Notes: generated from the sequence alone by a model not told the origin. Counted from the first letter of the stretch, positions 32,395 through 44,329 are shown. The stretch: 64,000 nucleotides of DNA from Dendrophyllia cribrosa (GCA_024195265.1 JAJLRJ010000013.1:1928501-1992500), one strand, 5' to 3'. Numbers and translations are program-made.

Positions 32395-33065
32395 ATCTAT
32401 TTGAATGGTCACACTGCGACGATTCTACCCATAGCCGGACTCAAAAGTAAGAATCCCATAGTACAGGATAACAAACAATATCACCGAAAAGTACTAGTAT
32501 TCAGTAGCATTCATTTGCATGGTCGCACTTTAGGATTTCATCCACAGACTTAAAAGTAAGAATCTCATTGCACAGCATAATAAACAGTACCACAGGAAAG
32601 TACCGCTCAATAGCTTTCATTTGCATGGTCACACTTTAAGATTTTATCCACAGACATAAAAGTAAGAATCTCATTGTACAGGATAACAAACAGTACCACA
32701 GGAAAGTACTGCTCATGCAGTAGCTTTCATTTGAATGGTCACACTTTAGGATTTCATTCACAGACTTAAAAGTTAGAACCACCTTGTACAGCATAATAAA
32801 CAGTACCACAGGAAAGTACTGCTCAGTAGCTTTCATTTGAATGGTCAAACTTTAGGATTTCATTCACAGACTTAAAAGTTAGAACCACCTTGTACAGCAT
32901 AATAAACAGTACCACAGGAAAGTACTGCTCAGTAGCTTTCATTTGAATGGTCAAACTTTAGGATTTCATTCACAGACTTAAAAGTAAGAATCCCATTGTA
33001 GAGGAAAAAACAGCATCACGAGAAAGTACTGATCAATAGCTTTTATATGAACGGCTGGTCACACG
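32395..33065 (+). repeat. 106-bp satellite array 4
   Basis: About six monomers. A subfamily variant carries AAAAGTAAGAATCYCATTG where other arrays have AAAAGTTAGAACCACCTTG; two internal monomers (about 32770-32980) are of the common type. Ends degenerate near 33065. Confidence 0.9.
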
Positions 33066-33789
33066 TTAGTTTTTTTTATCAAAGGTGAGAACTGCATGAC
33101 ACGAATTTATTAGTTATGGAAAGAAAGGTTCAACCGTTTTATTTTCTAAACTTTTCAAGTTTAAAAGGGAAAAAAAAATCTTTTCGTTTCCATTGACAAA
33201 TTACTGTCGTACGAACAGCTCGTACTACAGAAAGAGTCACTGCTCGGTAGCTTACATTTGAATGGTTCGTGACATTTTGGGATTTTAAAAAGAGACAATC
33301 TCGGCGTGGCTTCAGGTTAATTTAACCATTGAAAGATACCATTGTAAAAAGGACTGATAAACAAGAGTTATAGTGACTTTAATGACGACTGAAGACGCCT
33401 TTGAATGCTCTCATCTATTAATAGATCAAAACAGCACTGTCATAAATTTTTAGTTATTCTTCGCGTGCAACCCTAAACGATACCTTAATGGCTTAAGGCG
33501 GGGTTACACGTGAATTTGAATGAAAATTAAGAGGTTTAAAGAAGGGATAGAAGAAAGAAAATGATTTTTGTAACACCAACAGTGATCGTTTATTAATTAT
33601 TACCCCCCACCCCCTTGGGATTTTATCTAGATGGCACTGGCAGTGAAAGAGTAAACAATTATTATTTATATAAGCCACTCATCAGTTCGCTCCAACCAAA
33701 ATGGTCTTCCGTGGGTTGAACCCTGAAGTATAAAAACACAATTAGAGAAACATTGGAAAGCTACGCGGAGGCGGCCCCCAGACTCAAAC

Positions 33790-34400
33790 GCCTCTTGGAC
33801 AACATAAAAACAGCACACAGGAAAGTACTGTTTAATAGCTTTTATTTGAATGGTTACACTTTAGGATTTCATCCACAGACTCAAAAGTTAGAACCACCTT
33901 GTACAACATAATAAACAGCACCACATGAAAGTACTGCTCAGTAGCTTTCATTTGAATGGTTACACTTTAGGATTTCATCCACAGACTCAAAAGTTAGAAC
34001 CACCTTGTACAGCATAATAAACAGTAACATAGGAAAGTACTGCTCAGTAGCTTTCATTTAAACAGTTGTCACACTTTAAGATTTCATTCACAGACTCAAA
34101 ACGTAGAACCACCTTGTACAACATGATAAACAGCACCACAGGAAAGTTCTGTTCAGTAGCTTTCATTTGAATTGTCACACTTTATATGAATTTTATTTTA
34201 TTCACAGATTCAAAACTTAGAACCACCTTGTACAGCATAATAAACAACACCACAGGAAAGTTCTGCTCAGTAGCTTTCTTTTGAATTGTCACACATTGTC
34301 ACACTCTGCAGACTAAAAGACAAAACCATCTTTTATAGCACAATAAGGAACATCAAAGAAAAGTACTGCTAAAAAAAAAGTGGCTTTCATTTTCACGGAC
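33790..34400 (+). repeat. 106-bp satellite array 5
   Basis: About five and a half monomers, the last ones degenerate (CACTCTGCAGACTAAAAGAC). No receptor gene borders it directly; the nearest upstream coding sequence is GPCR3, 5 kb away, so a gene copy may have been lost between arrays. Confidence 0.9.
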
Positions 34401-34626
34401 ATGCACACTTAAGGTTGTAAACGATGAAAAATCGTCTCGCAATTTTACTATTGAACGAACTCTGAGTATTAATTTAAATGAGAAACGGAACTGAAAAACA
34501 TTTTTGTCATCGTATATTATCACCTAGCTAATAGACCTGGCTCACAGCTTAAAATGTCATTAAGAGACGACGACAATTCAAACGATAAAAAACTAAGTTT
34601 ACCGCAGCAAGAAACCGAATGATTTG

Positions 34627-34731
34627 GCCTGCGAATACAGCCGTATCTCATCGTTCCCGGCCGCTAGTGGAGTTCGCTCGAGTTCTCGAGCGAACGCCCC
34701 GAAGCGATGAGAGGCGGCTGTATTCGAAGGC
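34627..34731. mobile_element. Short MITE
   Basis: GCGAATACAGCCGTATCTCA and its inverse TGAGAGGCGGCTGTATTCG enclose a centre containing CTCGAGTTCTCGAG. 105 bp, non-coding. Confidence 0.6.
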
Positions 34732-35069
34732 TAGATAAAAGTTTCATCACGATTAACTTGTAATCGAAATATCCAGACTAATGTAAAACGATTCTTGTAT
34801 TTACCTAATGACACCAAGATGTCAGTTGCAGATAAAAGAAAATCCAACAAAACTGTTTACATAGAGCAGGTCTTTGCAGGTACAATTTCTACACAATATC
34901 ACAAGATTTCGATTTGACTGCACTTTTAAAAAAAGATAATCAGAAAAAACTATTCGGGAATGCCTACATAACATGTTTTCTCGCCCATCTGACGAAGTTG
35001 AATTGGAAAACACACTACGAGAGCATCGCCGTTATTTTTTTGGAGTACGTGAGTTACCATTTAACCCTT

Positions 35070-35275
35070 AAACTCCGAGTGTCAAAACTCGAACTTCAAG
35101 AAAAATTCCAAATTTCGTTTTATGGAATATTGAAAAACAAACGGTACCCTGTAAAAGTATTGCCGAAGGAGTTTCATTTGAATGGCCACACCAAAAGATT
35201 TCATTCACAGACTAAAAAGTTAAAACTACCGATTAAATGTCTTCATAATTGACTTTGGAAGTGAAAGGGTTTTAA
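35070..35275 (+). repeat. Satellite-related dispersed unit, second copy
   Basis: Parallels 5370-5560: caagaaaaattccaaattt, AAAAACAAACGGTACCCTGT, TTTCATTTGAATGGCCACAC, CAGACTAAAAAGTTAAAAC, then GAAGTGAAAGGGTT. A longer element that contains one satellite-like segment. Confidence 0.6.
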
Positions 35276-35479
35276 AACACTCTATTTACAAAAGAACACT
35301 TTGGAAACGATATACGACCTGCCATACGACAACCCACATGATTGGAAGCTTTTTCCTGCCAAACGATGTCCACATGATTGGCACATTATAAGCAGCCCCT
35401 TCCTGTCATACGACGCCCACATGGCTGGCAGACACTTACATGGATAAATAACATTTAACATGTACTTCTTTTAAATCAA

Positions 35480-35660
35480 TATTAGGGTTAGTTTCTAAAG
35501 AAACTGTGGTGTTGCGTCGGCGAGGAAGTGACACGTGAAACGTTTGTTTTATCAACTGCGTGAATAAGATAGATTGGCAACGATAAGAGATTCAAAAACT
35601 GATGTTTTAAACGCTTCCTCTTTGTCAGAGCGAATCATCGCCGCTATGACGAAGAGCTAT
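35480..35660 (-). repeat. Degenerate Penelope-like 3' end with hammerhead relic
   Basis: On the minus strand: GATTCGCTCTGACAAAGAGG, GCGTTTAAAACATCAG, TGAATCTCTTATCG, then CGACGCAACACCACAGTTTC. The same final segment (cgacgcagcaccacagtttc) follows element A at 21487-21508. The core reads CUGACAA, so the ribozyme is decayed. Confidence 0.5.
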
Positions 35661-35916
35661 ACAACCACTTGCAAAAAGAGTTGAGACACTGCATAAAAAC
35701 GGTAATTCCACAAATTTTACAATTTAAATATTGAATGCTTCCCCCCCCCCCACCCCCTTGTCAATGTTGTCTGGAGCCCGGTTTACACGATAAACATTTT
35801 GGGCACGACCCTCCTAAATTCTCTCCGGTCCCTCCATGCAGCCTTATATGTTGCCTGGTCACTGAATTTAAGCCTTTGAAATGCTCTGTGTATAGTGTAA
35901 TACTAATTTTATAACG

Positions 35917-36035
35917 CAAGATCTCGACTGACTTACAACTTGAGATCACGTCTTATAACTCGAGATATCGACTTCTTAAACGAGATCTCGACTTATAATG
36001 TGAGAGCCCGACTTACAACTCGAGATCTCGACTTG
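35917..36035. repeat. Minisatellite, about 24 bp unit (AGATCTCGACTTATAACTCG)
   Basis: Five or so imperfect copies of a unit built around gagatctcgacttataactc, themselves partly palindromic (tcgagatctcga). Flanking sequence is unremarkable. Confidence 0.65.
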
Positions 36036-36039
36036 GACA

Positions 36040-38300
36040 GAAAAATACTTTTTTTTGTTTTCAGAGCTCTTTAACTTTCTAATGTCAGAGTTCCAATCAA
36101 ATACGAAATTGACTTTTTAATTAGTGTCTTCAACGCAGTCAAAAAGGAAACCGTAGTGTTGAATGCTAGTTTCATATTAAAGAAACGTTTGAGCTGGTTT
36201 GAAGTTACTAAAAGTTAACATTGTTACACTATAAAGGTAGGTCTAAGAATTCAGATTTTAGTGGTAGACCATGTCGGTTTGAAATATATACTTTTTTTAT
36301 TTTTGTGAGTGCGAGTTTATATCATAACCTGTTCACCTTAAAGAGTCAAATTTAAACAAAATAAAAACAGTCATAACACGATTCATGGATTTCAAAAACA
36401 AACAGATTTTCCTGAGATCTACTTTTAAAAATCCAATAAGAACATAAACAAGCAAGTGCATCAGCCCACCCAAAGATAATATAGCTCAGTACCGTGACGA
36501 TAAAAGCCATCTGCCGGTTTGTTGCAATACGTATATTCCCAGAATTCAGACAACACGGCAGCATTTTCGAAATTTTGCATTTTTTCTTTCATTTCGATAT
36601 TATTCTGTTCTATCAACAGACAAAAGTGAAGTACTAAGACAGTGGATTGTTTTAAAAGTGTTGGTCGAAATAAAAATATATTTAATTTCTTTTTTGGATG
36701 AATTTCAAAGGAAGTTCCAGTATACAATCAGCTCCTTTTCTTCGATTTCGGGCTGTTTTTAGGAGCAACGTTATGTCAGCGAGGTCCATTTAAACATGTT
36801 ATATGCAATATATGAAACGCTCTGAATTTAGAGTAAGTCATTCTCGCCTCAGTTGTAGTAGAACATTAAAAAGCGAAAGTTTCGTTTGCGCATAGTTAAT
36901 AGAAATTATTAACTATGGTTTGCGTATAATCAATCAACATATTCAACTTTATTCTCGTGCTTTGAAGTTTTATTGAAACAAATATTAATTGCTACAAAGC
37001 CGATGATGTTGAAGTTTATCTTGGAAAATGGAAAAGTTTAACTTTAAACAGAATACTAACATAAACGTGAACATCTTATTATGTATTATTAAACACCTGC
37101 ACCTTTGAAACACTGAATAATAAAAAACATTTACATTTTTAATATGAAAACTCTGTATAATTACATATAAAATATCAGACATGTTGCCAAATTAATAAAG
37201 CGTTTACGGTATAAGTATCATCAGCAAATTCTATACAACACGCGGCAATGACAAAAAAAAGTACATGTTTTTAAATGTCAAATTTTACCACCAAAATTCC
37301 CTTAGAGAGTTTCTTCAGCGCGATTTCATAGGAAATAGAAGGGCTGGTGAATAAATATTAAAGAATATCAGTTTGCGGAACCACGTCTTCTTTCAGCTAA
37401 GTCTAATAATCCCAATTAGCTTTAGTCGGTATGCATATTATGCATATTGTCAATCAACATATTCCGGCATAGTTGATAAAGACCTCACCTTGGTGACACA
37501 AAAGTTTTGATATCATTGTTCGTCGTTGAACGTATCGGTAACCATTTCAAACCGAGGCTTCAAAAAGCAGTGCCCAAATTTCTAAGTAGCTTCTCGTGGG
37601 TTCATCTAGCAAGCAAAAGTTGCCCAAAGTAATATCTGCGTTGCCTGTTATATAACAGAAGAGACGACCATTTTTCTTCAATCATTCGAGTCCTTTTAGC
37701 CCTTCGCTTCTTCAAAAACTAGACATTTGCGCGCTGTGTTGGAACGAAAACTCAAATTATATGAAAGCAACGGCGTGGTGACAATTTTTCCAGCTCGTGA
37801 GCTTCTAATCTAATATTATCTAATAGGGTTACCCGGTAACCCTGAACCTTACCCTAACACTAATCTTCTTTGGCACTTTTCCCCTTTTACTCCTTTTCGC
37901 GGTCGCCATCTTTTTTCTGTTATGGTGCAACAAAGCACCACGGGAAGATACCATCCCGGTGGCGGCCTGAATTAATAATATCCATAGTTTCAAGCTGCTC
38001 TTTGCAAGTAATGCTATTCATTATTCTTACGAGGATACCGTGTTACTTATTTTAGGCGTGCCCATCACGAAACTAGAAGTGCCAAATTTTTGCGTGTAAA
38101 TTTGGCCCGCGGTTCGGAATCAAACTTAGTTGTACCTTTTTCGAATATTTGTATAAAGGCACTTTGTTGGGGAGCGTGTTCCAACCATTTTGCAACTTAT
38201 TGTGGCTGTATAAACATCAGGTTTTAAATTTTTTTACGGTAATCAATTCATACCAGTAAGCAACCAAATTTTCTTTTTAATCAGTCTTGTAAATAGCAAC
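36040..38300. other. Gene-poor stretch
   Basis: AT-rich with short chance frames only. Near 36891-36917 a small palindrome CATAGTTAATAGA...TTATTAACTATG matches the ends of the 38330 element. A short run with CTAACACTAATC/ACCCTAACAC near 37850 is too brief to be telomeric. No gene recognised. Confidence 0.45.
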
Positions 38301-38329
38301 TTCACTTGGAAAATCACAGATTGACAAAG

Positions 38330-38603
38330 CATAGTTAATAGAACAAACTGGTTATGAAACTCAGTCAGTCCTTTGTTATATGTTTTTGTTCTCTATTTCT
38401 TTTGTTCGTTTGCCTTGACCCTGCACAAAACACAAAAGGTATTGAAATGCATATGAGCAACTGACCAGTAGAAACATTTGGGCTCACACGTTAAACAAAA
38501 CAATGTGCAGGGTCACGGTTCGTTCAACATAAAACAAAGCAGCTTTGTACATTCTTTTTTAAAATTTTTTGAGCTTCATAACCAGTTTGTTCTATTAACT
38601 ATG
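38330..38603. mobile_element. MITE with CATAGTTAATAGAACAAACT termini
   Basis: Left end CATAGTTAATAGAACAAACT GGTTATGAA, right end TTCATAACCAGTTTGTTCTA TTAACTATG (inverse). 274 bp, with inner arms CCTTGACCCTGCACAAAA-like / TGTGCAGGGTCACGG. No reading frame. Confidence 0.8.
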
Positions 38604-38779
38604 GACAAAGTGAACAGTGACAGCACTGAATAGACATAATAGGCTCTGATCATTTCCGTACACACGCGTTTATAAAATTGCGAGGGCGCCTAAGTTTTTA
38701 CCATTTACATTTCAACCGAGACACGCGTTTTGATGCGTATCTACCTTGAAATAATAAAATTTAGTCTTTACTTAGCATG

Positions 38780-38855
38780 TGTTCCTCGGTGGTCGAGTGG
38801 TTTAGTGTCGGAAATAGAAGTCGGGAGGTGCGAGTTCAAGTCCAGCTAACGACCT
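38780..38855 (+). repeat. tRNA-like sequence (degenerate, leucine/serine type)
   Basis: GGTGGTCGAGTGGTTTAG (A box) and GCGAGTTCAAGTCCAGC (B box) at tRNA-like spacing. T-arm and acceptor stems pair poorly, so this is probably a tRNA pseudogene or SINE head. Confidence 0.4.
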
Positions 38856-39654
38856 TCTTTTTTCTTCTTCATTATGAAAGTGATGTACTGTTTTTTTTTT
38901 GGCGTTCGTCAAAAATCCTCAAGTTTAATTTTAAAAAAATATCGAACCGTTTCAGTGTGAAAACATAAGCTTACCACAATATTGCGTTACGCGTTAGCAT
39001 TTCTTATTCACGGGTTGCCTCTTAGAAGCCTTTGATTATGGTATAAAATGTGGCTCAAACATCGCACTCGTAAAATGTGACCAGTTGAATGAATGCTACA
39101 AAGCATGCAGTACTTTCTTTCTTTTTCGTTTAAAATCAATTACGAAAATATATCTTGTAACTTGTTTTCAACTCTGAACTTGGAGAACAGACGGAAATAT
39201 GCTTCCCATAAAACCCACAAACGAACCTAGTAAATGAAACAACTCGCTACAAATTTTTTCTGTAGGTCAGTGATAAGAACATCGAACTTTTTCTTGAAAG
39301 CCACATGCTAGAGAATCTTGTCAAAATCTTGTCAGAAATGGTGTTTCTGTCTTTAGAGAATACTTTTTAGAAATGAAACAACATTGCAATGTACCGTGCA
39401 GAGCTTGACTGCTTGACTTTGATGCTAATCATGATAGTTAGTACTCACAATTCTTCTTTCCGTTCTGTTACAGATAACTCGAAGCATTGCATCTTCTTGA
39501 AGCTTTGAACCTCTGGAAACAGGTGGACAAAAAAGTTTAATTTCCAAGAAAGGGCAGTCATAAGTTTTTCCTCGTTTTCTTTGCTTCATCCCGAGGACAC
39601 TTTGTGCTGCGTTACATAACGTCAAACCTTTAGAAACAGGCCATACTACTCACA

Positions 39655-40935
39655 ATGAACAGCTCTAACATGTCTACTACAGAATGCAACACCGGTCCGA
39701 CATATTTAATATGGACATTACGCCTGGCTTATTCAACCATATTTACCCTTGGAACGTTCGGTAACGTGGTTGTCTGTTTAGCAATTCTTAAACGTAAACA
39801 AATGCAAAACAGTTGCAGCATGTTTACCTTCAACTTGGCCTTCCACGACCTGATACTCGTCATAGTGTATGTACCAACACAGATGATCTCAATGGAAAAC
39901 TGTTATTCCTGGATACTTGGTAACTTCATGTGCCACTTGGTGTATGTAATACTTCCTCTTTCTCAGACTGTTTCAGTTGGAAGTTTGCTGGCTATCACTG
40001 CAGACCGATACCGCGCCATTGTATTTCCAGTAAAGGCAAGGCTTTCCAGGAAGACCGTGTTTCTGATTATAGCAGTAATTTGGTTGGTGTCCGCGTTAAT
40101 AGCTTTACCGCTTGTATTTGTGGTCACTGTAACCTCGCCAAAACCTGGCGTCCAGTACTGCGCCGAATCACTATGGCCTTCTGAAATATATTGGGTATGC
40201 ATGTTTGTGATCCAATATCTTTTTCCCTTATGCACCATTGCAGTTCTAGCGGCAATCACAGCGCATACCTTGAGGAAACATTCACTTACAGCGACAATGG
40301 AGACATGCGCACAAAGCGAAATCTTTAGGAAGACATTGCGCAAACGCGCTAAACAGACCCAGCGCATAACGAAAATGTTGATAGCATTAGTTTTGCTGTA
40401 CGCCATTTGTATGTTACCTCAACACGTGGTTTACACTTTCTGGGTACCATACGGAGACTTGGGTAAAAAGAGTTACAGAGAACAAGTTAATATCATTGCT
40501 AATATCTTTCCCATAGCCAACAGCGCACTGAATGCAATCGCATACGGGACATTGAATAAGGAGTTTAAAGCCGTCTTCAAGAGTGTGTTCGGTTGTGTTT
40601 GTTTTAAGATGAGCGAACAAAGAGACCTTTTCGGGCGAAATATGGACCATTCAACATCTAAGACGGGAATGTCGATCAAAAAAAGGCGACGTGGTCAGCC
40701 CCTGCTTATGGAATGGAAAAGCGGAAGGGAAACCATGATGTCACCTCTTCCAGAAATGAAACTAAAACCAACAAGGCAAACTGAAATCTGCAAGTTACCG
40801 TCCAATCAGGGAAAATCCCGTCTAGTGGTGGGAAAGGTGAATTGTGATAGAATCCAGAAAACGGAAAGAAAAACATTTCAAAGTATTCATTCGGACAGAA
40901 ACCGACTAGTTCACGAGATGGAGACAGTGCTGTAA
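39655..40935 (+). CDS. GPCR4: intronless class A G-protein-coupled receptor with long basic tail
   Basis: 426 codons, single exon, ATG 39655. N-terminal sequons NSSN and NMST. GN in TM1 (N37), NLAFHD in TM2 (D65), Cys93-Cys169, intact DRY at 117-119, Trp143, Pro191, CMLPQH in TM6 (C252, P255), and NAIAY at 293-297, i.e. NPxxY with Pro to Ala. The cytoplasmic tail is about 120 residues, long for this family here, strongly basic (IKKRRRGQP, KPTRQTE, RKTFQSIHSDR) and Ser/Thr-rich, offering possible kinase and arrestin sites. The only one of the five with a canonical DRY. Satellite monomers begin about 240 bp after the stop. Ligand unknown. Confidence 0.9.
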   Translation: MNSSNMSTTECNTGPTYLIWTLRLAYSTIFTLGTFGNVVVCLAILKRKQMQNSCSMFTFNLAFHDLILVIVYVPTQMISMENCYSWILGNFMCHLVYVILPLSQTVSVGSLLAITADRYRAIVFPVKARLSRKTVFLIIAVIWLVSALIALPLVFVVTVTSPKPGVQYCAESLWPSEIYWVCMFVIQYLFPLCTIAVLAAITAHTLRKHSLTATMETCAQSEIFRKTLRKRAKQTQRITKMLIALVLLYAICMLPQHVVYTFWVPYGDLGKKSYREQVNIIANIFPIANSALNAIAYGTLNKEFKAVFKSVFGCVCFKMSEQRDLFGRNMDHSTSKTGMSIKKRRRGQPLLMEWKSGRETMMSPLPEMKLKPTRQTEICKLPSNQGKSRLVVGKVNCDRIQKTERKTFQSIHSDRNRLVHEMETVL

Positions 40936-41174
40936 TAAACTTGGAATTCATCGCGCCCCCAATGAAACTTGTCTATATAAACATTAAAGCTGCAGCTACA
41001 GGCACAGGCACAGGCGACGAGATTTTGCTTAAAACTAGGAAGCTGTAAGCCGACAGAATCGGTTTTTACAACCTCCATTCACCACTCTGTCATCGGAGTG
41101 GGAGTAGAAATCAAAATTTGAGAAAATAATCCCAAATCGCATTTTGTAATATGGAGAAATATAAACAGTATCAA

Positions 41175-41590
41175 AGGCAGGTACTGGTTAGGATTTCATC
41201 CACAGACATTTAGAACCACTTTATACAGCATAATAAATAGCACGACAGGAACGTACTGTTCAATGCTTTCATTTGAATGGTCACACTTTAGGATTTCATC
41301 CACAGACTCAAAAGTTAGAACCACCTTGTACAGCATAATAAACAGTACCACAGGAAAGTACTGCTCAGTAGCTTTCATTTGAATGGTTACACTTTAGAAT
41401 TTCATCCACAGATTCAAAAGTTAGAACCACCTTGTACAGCATAATAAACAGTACCACAGGAAAGTACTGCTCAATAGCTTTCATTTGAATGGTCACACTT
41501 TAGGATTTCATCCACAGACTCAAAAGTTAGAACCACCTTGTACAGCATAATAAACAGTACCACAGAAAAGTACTGCTCAATACTCGGGCA
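41175..41590 (+). repeat. 106-bp satellite array 6
   Basis: About four monomers following GPCR4, the last three nearly identical to the array 2 consensus. The first is degenerate, preceded by a non-repeat lead-in like that of the dispersed unit (GTAATATGGAGAAATATAAA). Confidence 0.92.
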
Positions 41591-42660
41591 ATGGATGGGT
41601 TAAAATACGACATTATATCAAGTTACATTATATATATTCCATTTAATATTTAATAGATAAATAATATGAAAGGTTGCTTTTCAAAAACTTAAGACAGGAC
41701 TTAAATTCCTGCAAGAGTAAGAATTTGAAATCGACACTGCTTCCATTTTTAAGCAACTGGCCAAGAAGTTAATACATTTTGTGTCCATTTGCCGTTCTAT
41801 TGTATACTAGAAGTACGAAAAAGAAGGCCCTTTCTTCAGCAAAACAAGTCTTTTGTTCCTTTTCAGCTGTAAGGATGCATTTTGTACTGTTTCTATTGAA
41901 CGAACTGGTATGAAATTAAATACAGAGTGATGAAAAACATACCAATATCATGTTATCGATCTTTTTAATTTATCATAAATTGGGCTTGGAATGTCTTACA
42001 GTAACGGGATTATTTCAATGTGGTGCGACATCAAGTTAGTCACAAGGCGTCTTTGTATGATCGTTTAAAAAAAACTTCTTCACCTTGGGTCAATGCCGTG
42101 TGTTTCTTGTGCTCTAATCTTTCAGTAAGTTAAACAGTAGAACCTATAAACGTTTCCACGTGACTTCACGGCGGCCATATTGGTGTCTCAAAACAATGAA
42201 ATGGTGGCCATATTGGTGTTCTGTTGTTTCAGCACTCCAGTATGGCCACCGGTCACATGATAACATACAATATTAGTATAAGTCAAACAACAAACTACTA
42301 ACAAGTGGACGACATAAACTAAAAGAGCATGCCACACTTTGCAATCAGTGGAAATATTAGTCTGATGTGATGAATATTCTCGAAGAAGTTAGCTGTCACA
42401 AACTGTATTGAGTAAGGGGGGGGGGGGGGGGGGGGGAGGGTGAAAATGCGCCACTGGGTCAGTGTTCCAGGTATTGCCAGCAGCCCTTTGACTGCAGTCT
42501 CTTTGAGTGCCTTCTGTGATTCCGTTGTTCCATAAATCCAATTTCAACATGTTGCCTTCACATTGTAAACGAACAACAACGATATTAGCAAATGCTTTAG
42601 TTCTTGCTAGCCCTTCAGCAACTGTATCGTTTGATTGAAGTAGCCATATTTCATTTCGTT
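41590..42660. other. Non-coding stretch with ATGGCGGCC/GGCCATATTGG motifs and a poly-G tract
   Basis: Four GGCCATATTGG or inverse motifs lie within 42170-42250 (cggcggccatattggtg, ggtggccatattggtgt, ccagtatggccacc), perhaps remains of a small inverted-repeat element. A G-run of about 20 at 42416-42436. No gene recognised. Confidence 0.45.
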
Positions 42661-43276
42661 TCATCTACATGCAACAAAATATTCCATGAGCATCCTATCA
42701 CGGTTTGTAAACCGAGGACCACGGGTACGAAGAATTACGACATTTCTAGATGTTCCTTTCAGACTGTAATTCAGCAATAAGGGCATCTTCGGATCTTCTT
42801 CGGAAAGCGTCGGTATTCTACGGACGTTTTCGGAAAATGGCAGGAAACGTTCGTACGAACGAAAAGTACGGGCCGTTCTAGATGTTTCTACCAGACTGTA
42901 ATTCAGCAATAAGGGAATCTTCAAATCTTCCTCAAAAAGCGTCGTTACTCTACGGACTTTTTCGGAAAATGATAGGAAACGTCCGTACGAACGAAGAGTA
43001 CGGACATTTCTAGATGTTCCTTCCAGACTGTAATTCGGCAATAAGTATTTGAGTTCTTGCCACAAGCTCTCTGAATGAAATATCCTTGTCATCCCCTTTC
43101 GGTGATTCCAAAGTCACCGTCAAATCTGCTAAGGGGTTGCTTGAAAGTTGCGTTCTGGCAGCGTTGAGTAGTTCAATGATTTCCTTAAGCAAAAGTTGCC
43201 GAGATTTCTTCTGATCAATTAAAGACATAGAACTTGATTTCTTTTCCAAGGCGGAATTTTCGAAGCAGTCCAACAC
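42661..43276 (-). other. Possible coding remnant with 130-bp tandem repeat
   Basis: Between 42745 and 43040 a unit of about 130 bp (TTCTAGATGTTCCTTTCAGA ... CGGACGTTTTCGGAAAATG ... CGTACGAACGAA) is repeated two and a third times, in frame on the minus strand (NYSLEGTSRNVRTLRSYGRF-like and NYSLVETSRTARTFRSYERF-like). Upstream, in another frame, 43276-43010 encodes MSLIDQKKSRQLLLKEIIEL and a helical-looking stretch. A partial further copy of the repeat lies at 44470-44530. I do not recognise the protein; it may be a decayed gene or chance frames. Confidence 0.3.
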
Positions 43277-43370
43277 AAATGATAAACGCTTAACAGGGGA
43301 AAAACTGGCTGTAAGCTAAAACGTGAAGGAAAGGGAAAGAACATTGCTCAATCCTTCCCAAATTCATAAA

Positions 43371-43670
43371 TAGGGAACTTCAGATCGGACTACGAGTACG
43401 AGATTGAGGACGAGTACGAGTTTTAAAACCTAGTTCGCGTGATAAATCAGCCCAATTTTATACCTAGAGTCTTCTTATCTTCCGGTCAGCAACAGGAAGC
43501 AGCGACAGTTTTGGGGACGGAACTGGCTTTAAATTCAAAAGTCGTACTCGTACTCAATCTCGTACTCGTACTCAATCTCGTACTCAATCTCGTACTCGTA
43601 CTCAATCTCGTACTCAATCTCGTACTCGTACTCAATCTCGTACTCGTACTCAAATCTAAAGCTCCCTAAT
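43371..43670. mobile_element. MITE-like element with (CTCGTACTCAAT)n interior
   Basis: Ends TAGGGAACTT and AAGCTCCCTA in inverse orientation, both next to ATTCATAA. The interior has GAGTACGAGATTGAGGACGA on the left and about ten copies of tcgtactcaatc/tcgtactcg on the right (43545-43660), i.e. the left arm expanded as inverse tandem copies. Confidence 0.6.
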
Positions 43671-43802
43671 TATTCATAAAAAGAAACAAAAGAAATTACA
43701 GCCGTGACTAGGAGGCAAGGCTTGGGTACGTGATATAATTATCGTAAAGTGTCGCAACGTTTGCTTTTGATTTCTCCAAGAATTGTTAAAGGTTTGAGAA
43801 GC

Positions 43803-43948
43803 TATATCAAACACTCGAAAGAGTGTTTCATCAGATATCCAAACACCGAGAAGTGGGTTAAAAAAAACTCGGTTGTACCTCGTATTTTCAACCAATTTCT
43901 CGGTGTTTTGATATCCTGATGAAACAATCTTCCTCGTGTTTGATACAT
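43803..43948. mobile_element. MITE, imperfect palindrome
   Basis: TATCAAACACTCGAAAGAGT...TTTCATCAGATATCCAAACA CCGAGAA on the left is mirrored by TTCTCGGTGTTTTGATATCC TGATGAAAC ... CGTGTTTGATA on the right. About 146 bp. Confidence 0.7.
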
Positions 43949-44050
43949 TACGTCACGCCCTCGCCTTAAGAGTCACTATGCATCAGTATCTTGGTATTTG
44001 GGTGAAGCACTTTTTACACTTTAGTGAAAAAAATAATTAAGATTTCTATA

Positions 44051-44329
44051 AAGGCTGATTTAGACGGCACAACTTTTGCCTACAACTATCGCATGCAACC
44101 TGCTCACGCCATTCATACAACACGAATCGCGTCGTCTAAATCAGCCTACAACTTGCATGCAACACGAAAAAAGTTGTAGGATAAGGTAACATGTTTTAAA
44201 ACCCCTACGACAATCGTAGCCACAAATAATGTTATATGATGCGAGTTGTATACAATTTTCGCCTGACGCAAGCAGATCGGGCTACAAAAAAATCGCATGC
44301 GACAAAGTTGTGCCGTCTAAATGAGCCTT
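44051..44329. mobile_element. MITE with AAGGCTGATTTAGACGGCAC termini
   Basis: Left TIR AAGGCTGATTTAGACGGCAC AACTTT and right TIR AAAGTTGTGCCGTCTAAATG AGCCTT. The interior has several CTACAACT/AGTTGTAG and CGCATGCGA blocks and a second internal copy of the terminal motif (gtcgtctaaatcagcct, 44131-44147). Confidence 0.78.

Noticed and set aside
37835..37862. Interstitial telomere repeat (ccctaacac)
   Set aside because: Only one or two imperfect units, below what chance and local repeats can give.
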